From Bacteroidales bacterium (lineage in GTDB: Bacteria; Bacteroidota; Bacteroidia; Bacteroidales; UBA932), in assembly GCA_017561865.1 (NCBI GenBank), contig JAFZBH010000010.1:1-38684 (forward strand): a stretch of 38,684 nucleotides of DNA, written 5' to 3'. The notes beneath the pieces were generated by a model that was given only the letters and a program-made list of their open reading frames with translations, did no database searches and had not been told where the DNA came from. A program made the position numbers and the translations under genes. Position 1 is the stretch's first letter. Every line of letters begins with the position of its first letter. Of the stretch, positions 32,090 through 38,684 are shown piece after piece.

Positions 32090-32097
32090 CAAAGATA
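32090..32097 (-). promoter_or_regulatory. Minus-strand -7-like TATCTTTG in the att region
   Basis: A perfect TAnnTTTG reading leftward toward the repeated attachment units. No gene is recognised downstream of it; it may be a relic of an earlier element or drive a short RNA. Confidence 0.35.
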
Positions 32098-32127
32098 CGA
32101 AATTTTCCCTTTCCTCCGAATTTTGAC

Positions 32128-32135
32128 TATCTTTG
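32128..32135 (+). promoter_or_regulatory. -7 element TATCTTTG of the amidase gene
   Basis: A perfect -7 element 33 bp before the ATG; only a T-rich stretch lies at -33. Confidence 0.6.
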
Positions 32136-32168
32136 GTCTGCCGACCCGCAAACCTAAAACCTTGTCCT

Positions 32169-32771
32169 ATGAAAATCTTGATCGACAACGGACACGGCCG
32201 GGAAACTGCAGGAAAGCGCTCTCCTGACGGCCGTCTCCTTGAATGGTCCTACAACCGGGAAATTGCCCGCCGTGTTGTGGCCGCCCTCCAATCCGAACAC
32301 CTCTACGCTTCCCTGCTGGTTCCGGAAGACGAAGACATTTCTCTCGCCGAGCGCTGCCGCAGAGTCAACCGCGTTTGCTCCGAGCTGGGCCGCCGGAATG
32401 TCTGTCTCATTTCCATCCACGTGAACGCTGCCGGTAGAGGCGACAAATGGTACAATGCAACCGGCTGGTGCTGCTATACGAGCAAAGGACAGACGGAGGG
32501 AGACAAGCTGGCCAACTGCCTTTGTGCCGCAGCCCTCCAAATTCTGCCCGGTCATCGGATGCGCTTCGATTACTGCGACGGAGATCCGGACCAGGAAGCC
32601 AACTTCACCATCCTCCACAAAACCGCCTGCGCAGCCTGCCTGACGGAGAACGGCTTCATGGACTGCAAAGAATCCTTGGAATTCCTGCTCACCGACGAAG
32701 GCAAGCAAGCGATTGTGGACCTCCACGTCCAGGGCATCAAGGAATACGTGAAACTCTGCAGCACCGACTGA
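32169..32771 (+). CDS. N-acetylmuramoyl-L-alanine amidase (endolysin)
   Basis: 200 residues, a bare Amidase_3 catalytic domain. Zinc ligands are H9 (DNGHG), E25 (LLEWSYN) and H84 (SIHVNA); the catalytic glutamate is E160 (LTENGFMD). It cuts the bond between N-acetylmuramic acid and the stem peptide of peptidoglycan. There is no signal peptide or cell-wall-binding domain. That fits a phage endolysin released through a holin, and holin-like and spanin-like genes are 1.5 kb away on the other strand. It is preceded by its own promoter and converges on the minus-strand cluster. Confidence 0.88.
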   Translation: MKILIDNGHGRETAGKRSPDGRLLEWSYNREIARRVVAALQSEHLYASLLVPEDEDISLAERCRRVNRVCSELGRRNVCLISIHVNAAGRGDKWYNATGWCCYTSKGQTEGDKLANCLCAAALQILPGHRMRFDYCDGDPDQEANFTILHKTACAACLTENGFMDCKESLEFLLTDEGKQAIVDLHVQGIKEYVKLCSTD

Positions 32772-32869
32772 CACAATTTCCGACATCCGACGCGGCCAGC
32801 TGCGACGTATGCGCTGGCGCGTTCCCGGGACGCCCCCGGGTGGTTCCCCCTACCCATAGTATATAAGAA

Positions 32870-32898
32870 GACCCCTCCGGAAAGTATCCGAAGGGGTC
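32870..32898. terminator. Bidirectional hairpin between convergent units
   Basis: GACCCCT and CGGA on the left pair with TCCG and AGGGGTC on the right around AAGTA, with a single unpaired base on each side. It sits between the amidase stop and the stop of the minus-strand cluster. No long T tract on either strand, so its strength is uncertain. The rest of 32772-32925 holds no gene. Confidence 0.6.
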
Positions 32899-32925
32899 AA
32901 CTGGTTTAGGCTTCTGTACTGTGGA

Positions 32926-33636
32926 CTACGGCTCACCACCGGCAGCCGCAGCAGCGGCCCACTTGCACTCCGCCAGCATGGTGCCGGACTTCTCGCCGGT
33001 GCTGCTGTTGACGAAGTAGTAGCGGAAGAAGATCTTCGGGGCCGCAGCGCTGGGGGCGCCGTGCTTGGCCACGTAGTCCGCGGCAATGTTGATGGCGGTG
33101 TCGTCAGGCTCCTCGACGAGTTTGATGGCCACAGCCTTGGAATGGGCGCGAGTCACACCGTTGGACTGGCCTTCGGTGGCCTCGATTACCAGGAAGATGC
33201 CACCGTTGTCGGTGAGGTCCTGGTCCAGCTTGAAGGTGAAGGTGTCACCCTGGCACACGATGGTGGCGCTGGAAGGGTTCTCGACGCCCACGAGTGCGGG
33301 CGGGTTCTCCACGGGAGCGCCGCCGCAGGCGACGATCCAGTAGTTGAGCCTGGTGAACAGGTTGGAGCCGGAGATCTTGGCCTTGGAGCCAAGGACGCTG
33401 CGGCCTTCCTGAGAGAGGGCCAGCTTGTTCCAGGCGAGGATCTGGGCAGAGGTCAGCGACTTCCACATGGTGGTGAGACGCTTGAACACGCCCTTGACCT
33501 TGGCCTGGTCGGCGGTACGTACGGAGCCACCGTAACCGCGGTTGCGGATGTACTTGCGGCTCTTCATCTTTGCAGCGGTCACGCCCTTGGCGCTGCCGCT
33601 CATCTCCTCGAAGGCGATGCTGGGGATATACTTCAT
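32926..33636 (-). CDS. Phage-region protein of unknown function, paralog D
   Basis: 236 residues. The N terminus YIPSIAFEEMSGSAKGVTAAK is followed by a basic segment, then a helical LTSAQILAWNKLA (about 72-84) and SGSNLFTRLNYWI (about 101-113). The C-terminal half is beta-rich and ends in an Ala/Gly-rich tail. The same order of motifs occurs in the proteins at 35142-36194 and 36331-37044, so the three are paralogs. The N-terminal pattern recalls DUF6266 proteins, but this is a weak likeness and no function is claimed. A virion or tail-fibre role is possible given the lysis genes beside it. The ATG overlaps the spanin gene stop by 4 nt. Confidence 0.75.
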   Translation of the reverse strand: MKYIPSIAFEEMSGSAKGVTAAKMKSRKYIRNRGYGGSVRTADQAKVKGVFKRLTTMWKSLTSAQILAWNKLALSQEGRSVLGSKAKISGSNLFTRLNYWIVACGGAPVENPPALVGVENPSSATIVCQGDTFTFKLDQDLTDNGGIFLVIEATEGQSNGVTRAHSKAVAIKLVEEPDDTAINIAADYVAKHGAPSAAAPKIFFRYYFVNSSTGEKSGTMLAECKWAAAAAAGGEP

Positions 33637-34112
33637 AAGAGTTTAGGATTAAGTAGGTTAGTGAATTTTAGGAATAGGTATAGTATTGCAATGACTATCA
33701 GAATAAGGAAGACTCCTCCCGCTTTGAGCTTTAGGGACTGCCACCAGGTGAGCTTCTTCTCTACCTCAACGGTCCTGGTCTGAATCCGGTCCCGGTACAC
33801 AATGGAGTCCCGCACGGTTTCCTTGATTTGGACCTCTACGGGCTCCCTGACGGGCTTTGTCTGCAGGGAATGATGCAGAACACCACCGGAGACTACGGCC
33901 TCGGATTTGGCGTATTTGTTCTCCAGTACCGAGGCGGTGTCAAGCGTGGCCACTTTCTCCACGATGACCGGCAACTCCACCCAGGCCGTATCCTTGACGA
34001 TTTTCTCCACGACTTTCACCTCCACCTTGGTGCTATCCGACTCCAGAACGGGCCGTGCAACACCGCAAGCGGAAAGACAAAGCGTGAAAAGCAGGATGGT
34101 GGAGGGTTTCAT
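33633..34112 (-). CDS. Candidate unimolecular spanin (u-spanin)
   Basis: 159 residues. The N terminus is a lipoprotein signal (MKPSTILLFTLCLSAC, lipobox LSAC, Cys16) for outer-membrane anchoring. The C terminus has one strong membrane helix (about 132-149) for inner-membrane anchoring. Between them lies a periplasmic linker rich in alternating Val/Glu/Lys/Thr, suited to extended or beta structure. A protein anchored in both membranes is the defining design of phage u-spanins, which fuse the membranes in the last step of lysis. Similar short lipoproteins with a C-terminal helix are frequent beside Bacteroides phage lysis genes. The next gene upstream encodes a holin-like protein, supporting the call. 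Homology was not tested. Confidence 0.65.
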   Translation of the reverse strand: MKPSTILLFTLCLSACGVARPVLESDSTKVEVKVVEKIVKDTAWVELPVIVEKVATLDTASVLENKYAKSEAVVSGGVLHHSLQTKPVREPVEVQIKETVRDSIVYRDRIQTRTVEVEKKLTWWQSLKLKAGGVFLILIVIAILYLFLKFTNLLNPKLL

Positions 34113-34120
34113 AGGTTGGT

Positions 34121-34390
34121 TTACGCTGCAGGTTTTTCAGTGTGGCCTTCTTGATGGTCCACTTTCATTTCCAGGTTCTTGAAACGAACGTCCGTACTGG
34201 CCTTGACTCCGAGAATGCCGCCGCAGAGAACCAAAAAATTGCCAACGATAATGATGGCGCTGCTGGTTATCTCGCCCAAGGGCCTGATAAAGAACAGGCA
34301 GACGCAGGATATGAGGGAGCCCATTACAAAACTTGCAATGGCGATTCCTCCCTGCAGGCGGGTCAGTTCTATGCGGGTTCTCTCTGACAT
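34121..34390 (-). CDS. Holin-like two-TM membrane protein
   Basis: 89 residues. Two hydrophobic helices (about 14-35 and 43-61) are joined by a short RPLGEI turn, with a charged N terminus and a hydrophilic C-terminal tail (about 65-89, Lys/Glu/His). Size and topology match class II holins, which release endolysin through the inner membrane. It is followed after 8 nt by the spanin candidate and preceded after 6 nt by a phage-region gene. The assignment rests on topology and neighbours only. Confidence 0.6.
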   Translation of the reverse strand: MSERTRIELTRLQGGIAIASFVMGSLISCVCLFFIRPLGEITSSAIIIVGNFLVLCGGILGVKASTDVRFKNLEMKVDHQEGHTEKPAA

Positions 34391-34396
34391 AGGGCA

Positions 34397-35140
34397 TTAA
34401 TTGTCACGGACGAGGAAGGCGAAGATGAACGGATCATAGCCGGTGCTCTCAAAGCCGGACATCCTCTCCTGGCAGGTGAATACGCCGTTCTCGACGTGAG
34501 CCAGCGAAGCTCCGTTGACGGAAGGGTTGTACTGGTTGGAGCCGCCCAGGAAAACCACATCAGCATTGACGTCTGTAGGGAAACTACCCATCTGGGCCTC
34601 CCAAGGCTCATTCCGGTAAGAGTAGGAGCAGCTGGAGAACTGCATATGAAGAAACACCCAGTGCTCGAAGATGACACAGAAGGTATCGGAACTCCAATAC
34701 AGGTATCTGGTCTCCTGAGTCATATCGATGCGGGTGCGTGTACCCTTGACGGTATTGGAGCCGCGGGCCAGAGCCGTGTAGAGCGCCTGGATGTAGATGG
34801 TGATTTCACCCTTCTCGTCGAAGTTGGTGAACTTCTCCAGACATATGGTGTTCTTGTCCTTGATCCAGGACTTGATGGCGGTACCGCCGTCATTGTTCCA
34901 GGTATAGCTGGAGTAAACGTAGCGGTCTTGGAAGGTCAAGATAACGCCCGTGATGGCGCTGCGCTCGATGGATAGGTCCGGGACGTAGATTTCCAGGACA
35001 TCTGCAGCTTGATAGGCCGCGTTCGTAGGATCGTAGGAGACTTTCGCATTGAGTACGACGAAATTTTCCTCCTGATGGGACTTGAAAGCAATCTGCCCAG
35101 CCCCGAAGTTATTGCCGGTTGAGTTGAAGAGCGTAGCCAT
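34397..35140 (-). CDS. Phage-region protein of unknown function
   Basis: 247 residues from the ATG at 35140. The reading frame is open further upstream but would overlap the preceding gene by about 160 bp, and the ATG at 35140 follows that gene's stop by 1 nt. The protein is rich in Tyr, Asn, Phe and Thr with alternating hydrophobic residues, suggesting a beta-rich fold. It ends GFESTGYDPFIFAFLVRDN. No catalytic motif or signal peptide is visible. It lacks the AQ...AWN and NLF motifs of its neighbours. Position between a paralog gene and the holin suggests a structural or receptor-binding role, which is inference only. Confidence 0.7.
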   Translation of the reverse strand: MATLFNSTGNNFGAGQIAFKSHQEENFVVLNAKVSYDPTNAAYQAADVLEIYVPDLSIERSAITGVILTFQDRYVYSSYTWNNDGGTAIKSWIKDKNTICLEKFTNFDEKGEITIYIQALYTALARGSNTVKGTRTRIDMTQETRYLYWSSDTFCVIFEHWVFLHMQFSSCSYSYRNEPWEAQMGSFPTDVNADVVFLGGSNQYNPSVNGASLAHVENGVFTCQERMSGFESTGYDPFIFAFLVRDN

Positions 35141-35141
35141 A

Positions 35142-36194
35142 TCAATAGAGAATGCCCGGGCCAAAGACCTCGGTAGGTTTGACATAATAACCGCCACGGT
35201 GGGCAAAGCAGATATTCGCGCCGTCCCAGCGGTCGTTCCGCAGCCAGATGATATAGGACTGTGCGGCAAAGGCACAGTTGCCGTCACCCATTCCACGGCC
35301 AAGGGCCATGCTGGTACCTACGCAGTCTGCCGGCAGATCCTGATCCAGATAGGCATAGGAACTGGCCACGTTGCTGTGGCCAAGGCACACGGAATCGAAC
35401 TGCACGACGGGCGAACCAGTGGAGAAATCCACGTCCAAGGCTGAAACGTGCTGTTCTTCATCCTGCTTGAGATTCCGCATAGTCACGCGCGTGCGGGGAG
35501 TATAAGAGGACTCTCCCGTCACGATGGCTGAGTCTTTAAAGATCTGGCCTGTAAATCCAGTGGCGGTGTCCAGCCAGTAGGTCTCTATAAACACCTTTTG
35601 GCCAGGAGTGGGCTCCACTCCGATGGTCTTCAGGTAGAGTTCGGTGACGTCGGCCTCTCCCCAATCGTCCTCCATTCCGGGCGAAAGGATCACAGTCTTG
35701 CTCCAACCGTTGGAGATGCCAGCACTCTGGGAACCGGACATTTTGACCACAAGCTTGTATGGCGCACTTTCGTGCTGGATGCCGCCGAATACAATCAGTT
35801 GGGGCGTAATAGCCACATTGCTGTATTCTACGTTGGGAACTGCCACCTGTCCGAGCGGTGCGTCCGCAACGATAGCCTCACCTGCCATCACTCGGTTGGC
35901 GTTGAGGCGGACGTAGAGATTTATACCAGAGAGCTCAGCTTTCTGGCCGAAAACAGAAGCTCCGGAGCAGTGCTGCGCCAGGTTCTCCCAGGCCTGCATC
36001 TGCGCCGCAGTAAGGGTCTTGTAAGATTTGGTGATTTTGGACATCGAGGCCCGGCGGACCACCTGGGCTGAAGTCGTCTGGCCGGTTGGCCAGGACCGGA
36101 CCGAAAGGATGCTACGGCCGCCGACCTGTCTGGCCGTAACACCCTTTGCGGAACCGGAGAAGCCCCCGAAAGCGATGGAAGGAAGGGCAATCAT
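35142..36194 (-). CDS. Phage-region protein of unknown function, paralog B
   Basis: 350 residues, the longest of the paralogous set. The N terminus LPSIAFGGFSGSAKGVTARQ is followed by LSVRSWPTGQTTSAQVVRR, LTAAQMQAWENLA (about 61-73) and LSGINLYVRLNANR (about 89-102). The shared parts align with the proteins at 32926-33636 and 36331-37044. The C-terminal two thirds is a beta-rich extension unlike the other two. It has its own near-consensus promoter (36251-36281) and a leader with repeated AACCTA-type motifs. The function is unknown. Confidence 0.75.
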   Translation of the reverse strand: MIALPSIAFGGFSGSAKGVTARQVGGRSILSVRSWPTGQTTSAQVVRRASMSKITKSYKTLTAAQMQAWENLAQHCSGASVFGQKAELSGINLYVRLNANRVMAGEAIVADAPLGQVAVPNVEYSNVAITPQLIVFGGIQHESAPYKLVVKMSGSQSAGISNGWSKTVILSPGMEDDWGEADVTELYLKTIGVEPTPGQKVFIETYWLDTATGFTGQIFKDSAIVTGESSYTPRTRVTMRNLKQDEEQHVSALDVDFSTGSPVVQFDSVCLGHSNVASSYAYLDQDLPADCVGTSMALGRGMGDGNCAFAAQSYIIWLRNDRWDGANICFAHRGGYYVKPTEVFGPGILY

Positions 36195-36250
36195 AGGTTA
36201 AGTTTAGGTTAAAGTATAGGTTTAGGTCACTACTACTAACTGTCTGATTG

Positions 36251-36281
36251 CAAATATACATAAATAATAAGACAATTCAAA
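36251..36281 (-). promoter_or_regulatory. Consensus promoter inside the phage cluster
   Basis: Minus-strand TTTG (36281-36278), 19 nt, TATATTTG (36258-36251): a full match in AT-rich DNA, leaving a leader of about 50 nt for the gene starting at 36194. The host-type consensus implies use of the host housekeeping sigma factor. Confidence 0.8.
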
Positions 36282-36330
36282 TACAATGACTTGAATCGCC
36301 TTAATTAAAGTTATACTTTAGGTAAATTCC

Positions 36331-37044
36331 TTACAGCGCGATGTCGTACTTGGCAGCGCGGTAGGTGTTCCGATACCCTGTCTTGGAGTCAATGAGCAAG
36401 TACCTGCAGTGCGCCCTGTATGCCGGCAGATCCAAATCCCAGGTGCCGGCATAATCCGGGACCTCCACCACGACGGTGGACGCTCCAGCAGGACATCCGG
36501 CCGTGGCCAAATAGTTCCTCATCAGACCAGGGCGCACACCTCCTCCGGGCTTGACCAGCTGGATGCGGGTATAGAGCCAGTACCGGCCAGCCTCAATATC
36601 CTCCGGCATCCGGATATGGAATCCCAGCTGCAGCAGGCCTTCCATACAGCCCACCACTGCCACGCTGTCCACGGAATACACCGGGAAATCCTCCCAGGGC
36701 ACCGGCGCCGGCACGTGCTCGTTCCCCAGCCTGGCAAACCCGTGGTAAGCCGACACGAACAGGTTGTAGCCGGATATCCCGCTCTTACCGTCGAAGGGTG
36801 GCCGGTGAGACTGAACGCCCACGGCGCAGCTGTTCCACTCCTTCTGAACGGACGGATCCAGGACCTGCCACGCGGCAATTGCCCTCAGGTGCACTGCCTG
36901 GTGTTCCATCTGCAGCATCGTTCCCGGGAAGGCCGGCCGGGCCCTCTTCTTATAGTAGCAGACACCATTGCGGTGGTAGTAGGTCGTCTCCCCGACTGAG
37001 CCGAAACAGTCCTCAAACGGGAGGGATGGGATATACTTGGGCAT
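36331..37044 (-). CDS. Phage-region protein of unknown function, paralog A
   Basis: 237 residues. It starts YIPSLPFEDCFGSVGETTYY, then has a helical region with LDPSVQKEWNSCA (about 62-74) and SGISGYNLFVSAYHGF (about 90-105), the same motif order as its two paralogs. It is the most diverged copy: the SGSAKGVT segment reads GSVGETTY. The rest is beta-rich with several Pro-Tyr and Gly-rich turns. No enzyme motif is seen. It is the first gene of the minus-strand cluster inside the window and is divergent from the structured region at 37.3-38.7 kb. Confidence 0.72.
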   Translation of the reverse strand: MPKYIPSLPFEDCFGSVGETTYYHRNGVCYYKKRARPAFPGTMLQMEHQAVHLRAIAAWQVLDPSVQKEWNSCAVGVQSHRPPFDGKSGISGYNLFVSAYHGFARLGNEHVPAPVPWEDFPVYSVDSVAVVGCMEGLLQLGFHIRMPEDIEAGRYWLYTRIQLVKPGGGVRPGLMRNYLATAGCPAGASTVVVEVPDYAGTWDLDLPAYRAHCRYLLIDSKTGYRNTYRAAKYDIAL

Positions 37045-37326
37045 AGTACACGGTTTAAGTATAGGTTACAACTGCTAATTTACTGATAATTACCGAGATT
37101 TGGTAACAATAACACAGAGCCCCTGCCAGGGAGGGGCCACCGGCATTGAACTCTTTAGCTCAGAGTATACTCATAGGGACCTCATAGGGGGATGCAATCT
37201 TATACGTACCCGCAGCGGCGCCAGCCGCTGCCTCCTTGTGGTATATTTATATCCCTTTTACTGCGGCCCGGGCGGGGTACGACGCTGGAATAAGCACTGT
37301 AGCCGGGGCGTAGGTCCCCCAGTCAG
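37045..37326. other. Intergenic region between the phage cluster and the structured region
   Basis: No gene. It holds small hairpins (GCCCCT/AGGGGC at 37119-37137; CAGCGGC/GCCGCTG at 37213-37230), the 10-bp palindrome GAGTATACTC (37163-37172), two CTCATAGG copies and a weak plus-strand -7-like TATATTTA (37242-37249). It probably contains start signals for both directions, but no full consensus promoter is found for the gene at 37044. Confidence 0.5.
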
Positions 37327-38684
37327 CCTATGGTGCTGTCCAGTCTCTTAGCCGCCGGGATTGTGTGTGAGGGCATTGTGGGTGGCGGCTAAGAGTCTGG
37401 CAGTGCCATAGGACACGGAGCGAAGCGGAGTGTGGCGGCGGAGGCGGTCTGGAAGTGTGGGGACGGCGGGCTCTGGAGCGCCGCGGAAGGGAGACCTCAG
37501 GCTCCCTGGAGCAGCGGAAGAGACCGGCGCTGCGGGGAGGCAGACGGCCTCCGCCGCCTGGGCCGGGACGGCCCAAAGGGAGTGAGCGCAGCACGGACGG
37601 TGATGCGGGTGAAGACGGTCCCCGCGAACGGGCACTGCCCTACGAATTGAGGTACTTTGCCACAACGTTGATGCGGAGCGCCAACCGGCGCAGTCTAAGG
37701 CCGGTTTACCCGGACTTTGTCTGCGCCAACGGCCGGGACGGCCGTGTCCTGGCTGCCCGGAAGGCTTTGCGGCGTTTTTGCCGAGGACGGACCGCAGCGA
37801 TGCGGAACGCACGCGAGGAGCGCCCGCAGAGCAAAAATGACGCAAGGCCTGGAGGAATAGCGGCCGGGTATGACCAAGCCGTAGGCTTACCGAGGAGCGG
37901 AGCGGAGTAAGCGAGGCTGGCGGCCCCGCCGACTGCCTGGCTTACGGAGAGAGAGCGACCCAGCAGCGGAGCTGCCTAAGGCGGCAGGATGCCCGCGCGG
38001 CACGGACGCTGAATGCGGGTGATGCCGGTCGAGAAGCACAGACGCTATGCGTGGCTGCACCGTGGTAGAGGAATTGGGGAAATTGGGGCCCCGATTCCTC
38101 TGCCCGGCGCGGGGCTGGCAAAGGGCCGGGTGCAAGCCGGCCACTGCGGCCAGCACCTTTCCTGCCGCCGCCTCGCCCGGGAGTTCGGAGGTAAGACGCT
38201 TGCTAACTCATTGACGGAGCGAAGTTAACATAATCTAGATTGTGCTCACCCGCAGCCGGCTGGTCGGGTGAGGCGGGCTGCTGTCCCACGAGGATTGATG
38301 CCGGTTTTGCGGTGGTACTCCCTTGATGCGAGGAGTGACACAATCTCGATAAGATTATGTTAATCTTCGCGGATTTGGGGCGGGGACGGTCGCACCGGCA
38401 CAACGCCTCCCGGGCGTTCATCGCCCTTGGGGGCCGGGGGGATGAACCAGCAAGAGTCTGTGGCCGGCTTGCCCGGGCACAGTCTCTTGACCTTATTCCC
38501 TTTAATGCGCGAAGCGCGGCGCGGAACGTCTGCAAGTCTCTGACCGGAGCGCCTGGCGCGGAGGGAAGAGTCTTGCAGTGGAGCTGCCATAAGTGGAGTT
38601 CGTAGGGGCGCGCCAGTGCCCCGGAGGACGGAACCAAAGCGAGTGAGCGCAGCTTTAGCGGAGCGAACTGGCTTTGACCGCTTT
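37327..38684 (+). ncRNA. Candidate large structured RNA (open at the window end)
   Basis: About 1.36 kb of GC-rich sequence without a credible protein gene but with dense helices. There is an 86-nt hairpin with 26 pairs (37327-37412). A 12-bp plus 5-bp helix joins 37434-37451 and 37541-37558. CCGCA-GCGA-TGCGG at 37792-37805 has a GNRA loop. A helix of 13 bp or more joins 38067-38079 and 38089-38101. An AT-rich 12-bp plus 7-bp long-range helix (38225-38244 with 38339-38363) encloses two more hairpins. A 7+4-bp helix joins 38530-38541 and 38567-38578. Loops are purine-rich (GGAGCGAAG-type) on the plus strand, which favours that strand as the RNA. Segments recur within it. It resembles GOLLD/ROOL-class ornate RNAs in setting (phage element, tRNA nearby) but is not recognised as one. 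The start is approximate and no promoter is certain. Confidence 0.5.

Noticed and set aside
31910..32188. 92-codon minus-strand frame in the att region, possible integrase relic
   Set aside because: A -7-like element precedes it, but the translation has no integrase catalytic or SAM-like features and covers the repeat units.
37348..38637. Several frames of 60-165 codons in the GC-rich region
   Set aside because: They are Arg/Pro/Ala/Ser-rich, lie on both strands, have no motif and run across perfect hairpins; the sequence is better explained as structured RNA.
37327..38684. Group I or II intron, rRNA, RNase P or tmRNA as explanation of the structured region
   Set aside because: No domain V-like GAAA hairpin, no intron-encoded protein, and none of the universally conserved rRNA, RNase P or tmRNA segments were seen.

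Overview
The window is a 38.7-kb piece of a GC-rich Bacteroidetes chromosome, most likely an uncultured member of the Bacteroidales. Evidence: promoters of the Bacteroidetes type (TTTG, 19-21 nt, TAnnTTTG) occur repeatedly, Shine-Dalgarno sequences are scarce, and the gene content is typical (ATP-type PEP carboxykinase, six-gene Na+-NQR, S9 peptidase lipoprotein, SLBB/Wzz polysaccharide export, a fimbrial-anchor-like lipoprotein, a membrane protein plus PD40 lipoprotein pair). The species cannot be named from the sequence alone.

Layout. 1-6.7 kb: the end of pckA, then a tight cluster of lemA, a DUF2207 membrane protein, recG and a DAACS symporter. 6.8-11 kb: an S9 peptidase, then yqeY, nif3-like and acyl-ACP thioesterase genes. 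11-13.5 kb: a UvrD/PcrA helicase on the minus strand, divergent from a complete nqrABCDEF operon (13.5-19.3 kb), which couples NADH oxidation to Na+ export. 19.4-28.7 kb: surface biology. There is a fimbria-like lipoprotein and a GT14 enzyme on the plus strand. A minus-strand operon runs SLBB exporter, Wzz, uvrA, glycosyltransferase, so a DNA repair gene sits inside a polysaccharide export operon. 28.7-31.6 kb: a polytopic membrane protein and a PD40 lipoprotein carrying a CxxCH motif.

31.7 kb to the right edge looks like an integrated phage-type element. It starts at tRNA-Asp, whose 3' end and downstream terminator are repeated 125 bp further on, followed by clusters of a TGTACT motif. Inside are an amidase endolysin (plus strand) and a convergent minus-strand cluster with a two-TM holin-like protein, a candidate u-spanin, three paralogous proteins of unknown role and one further unknown protein. 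No integrase, terminase, portal or capsid gene is visible, and the element runs off the window.

Two observations stand out. (1) From about 37.3 kb to the window end lies roughly 1.36 kb of GC-rich DNA with no credible gene but a very dense set of long perfect helices, GNRA and other small loops, a recurring T-T mismatch helix module and internally repeated segments. It reads as a large ornate structured RNA carried by the phage element, similar in setting to GOLLD/ROOL but not recognised as either. (2) A family of 131-bp palindromic elements sits in frame inside two helicase genes, recG (sense) and uvrD (antisense). The two copies differ in sequence, but their outer arms and internal hairpins covary. 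Everything here is from reading the sequence; no database search or folding software was used.
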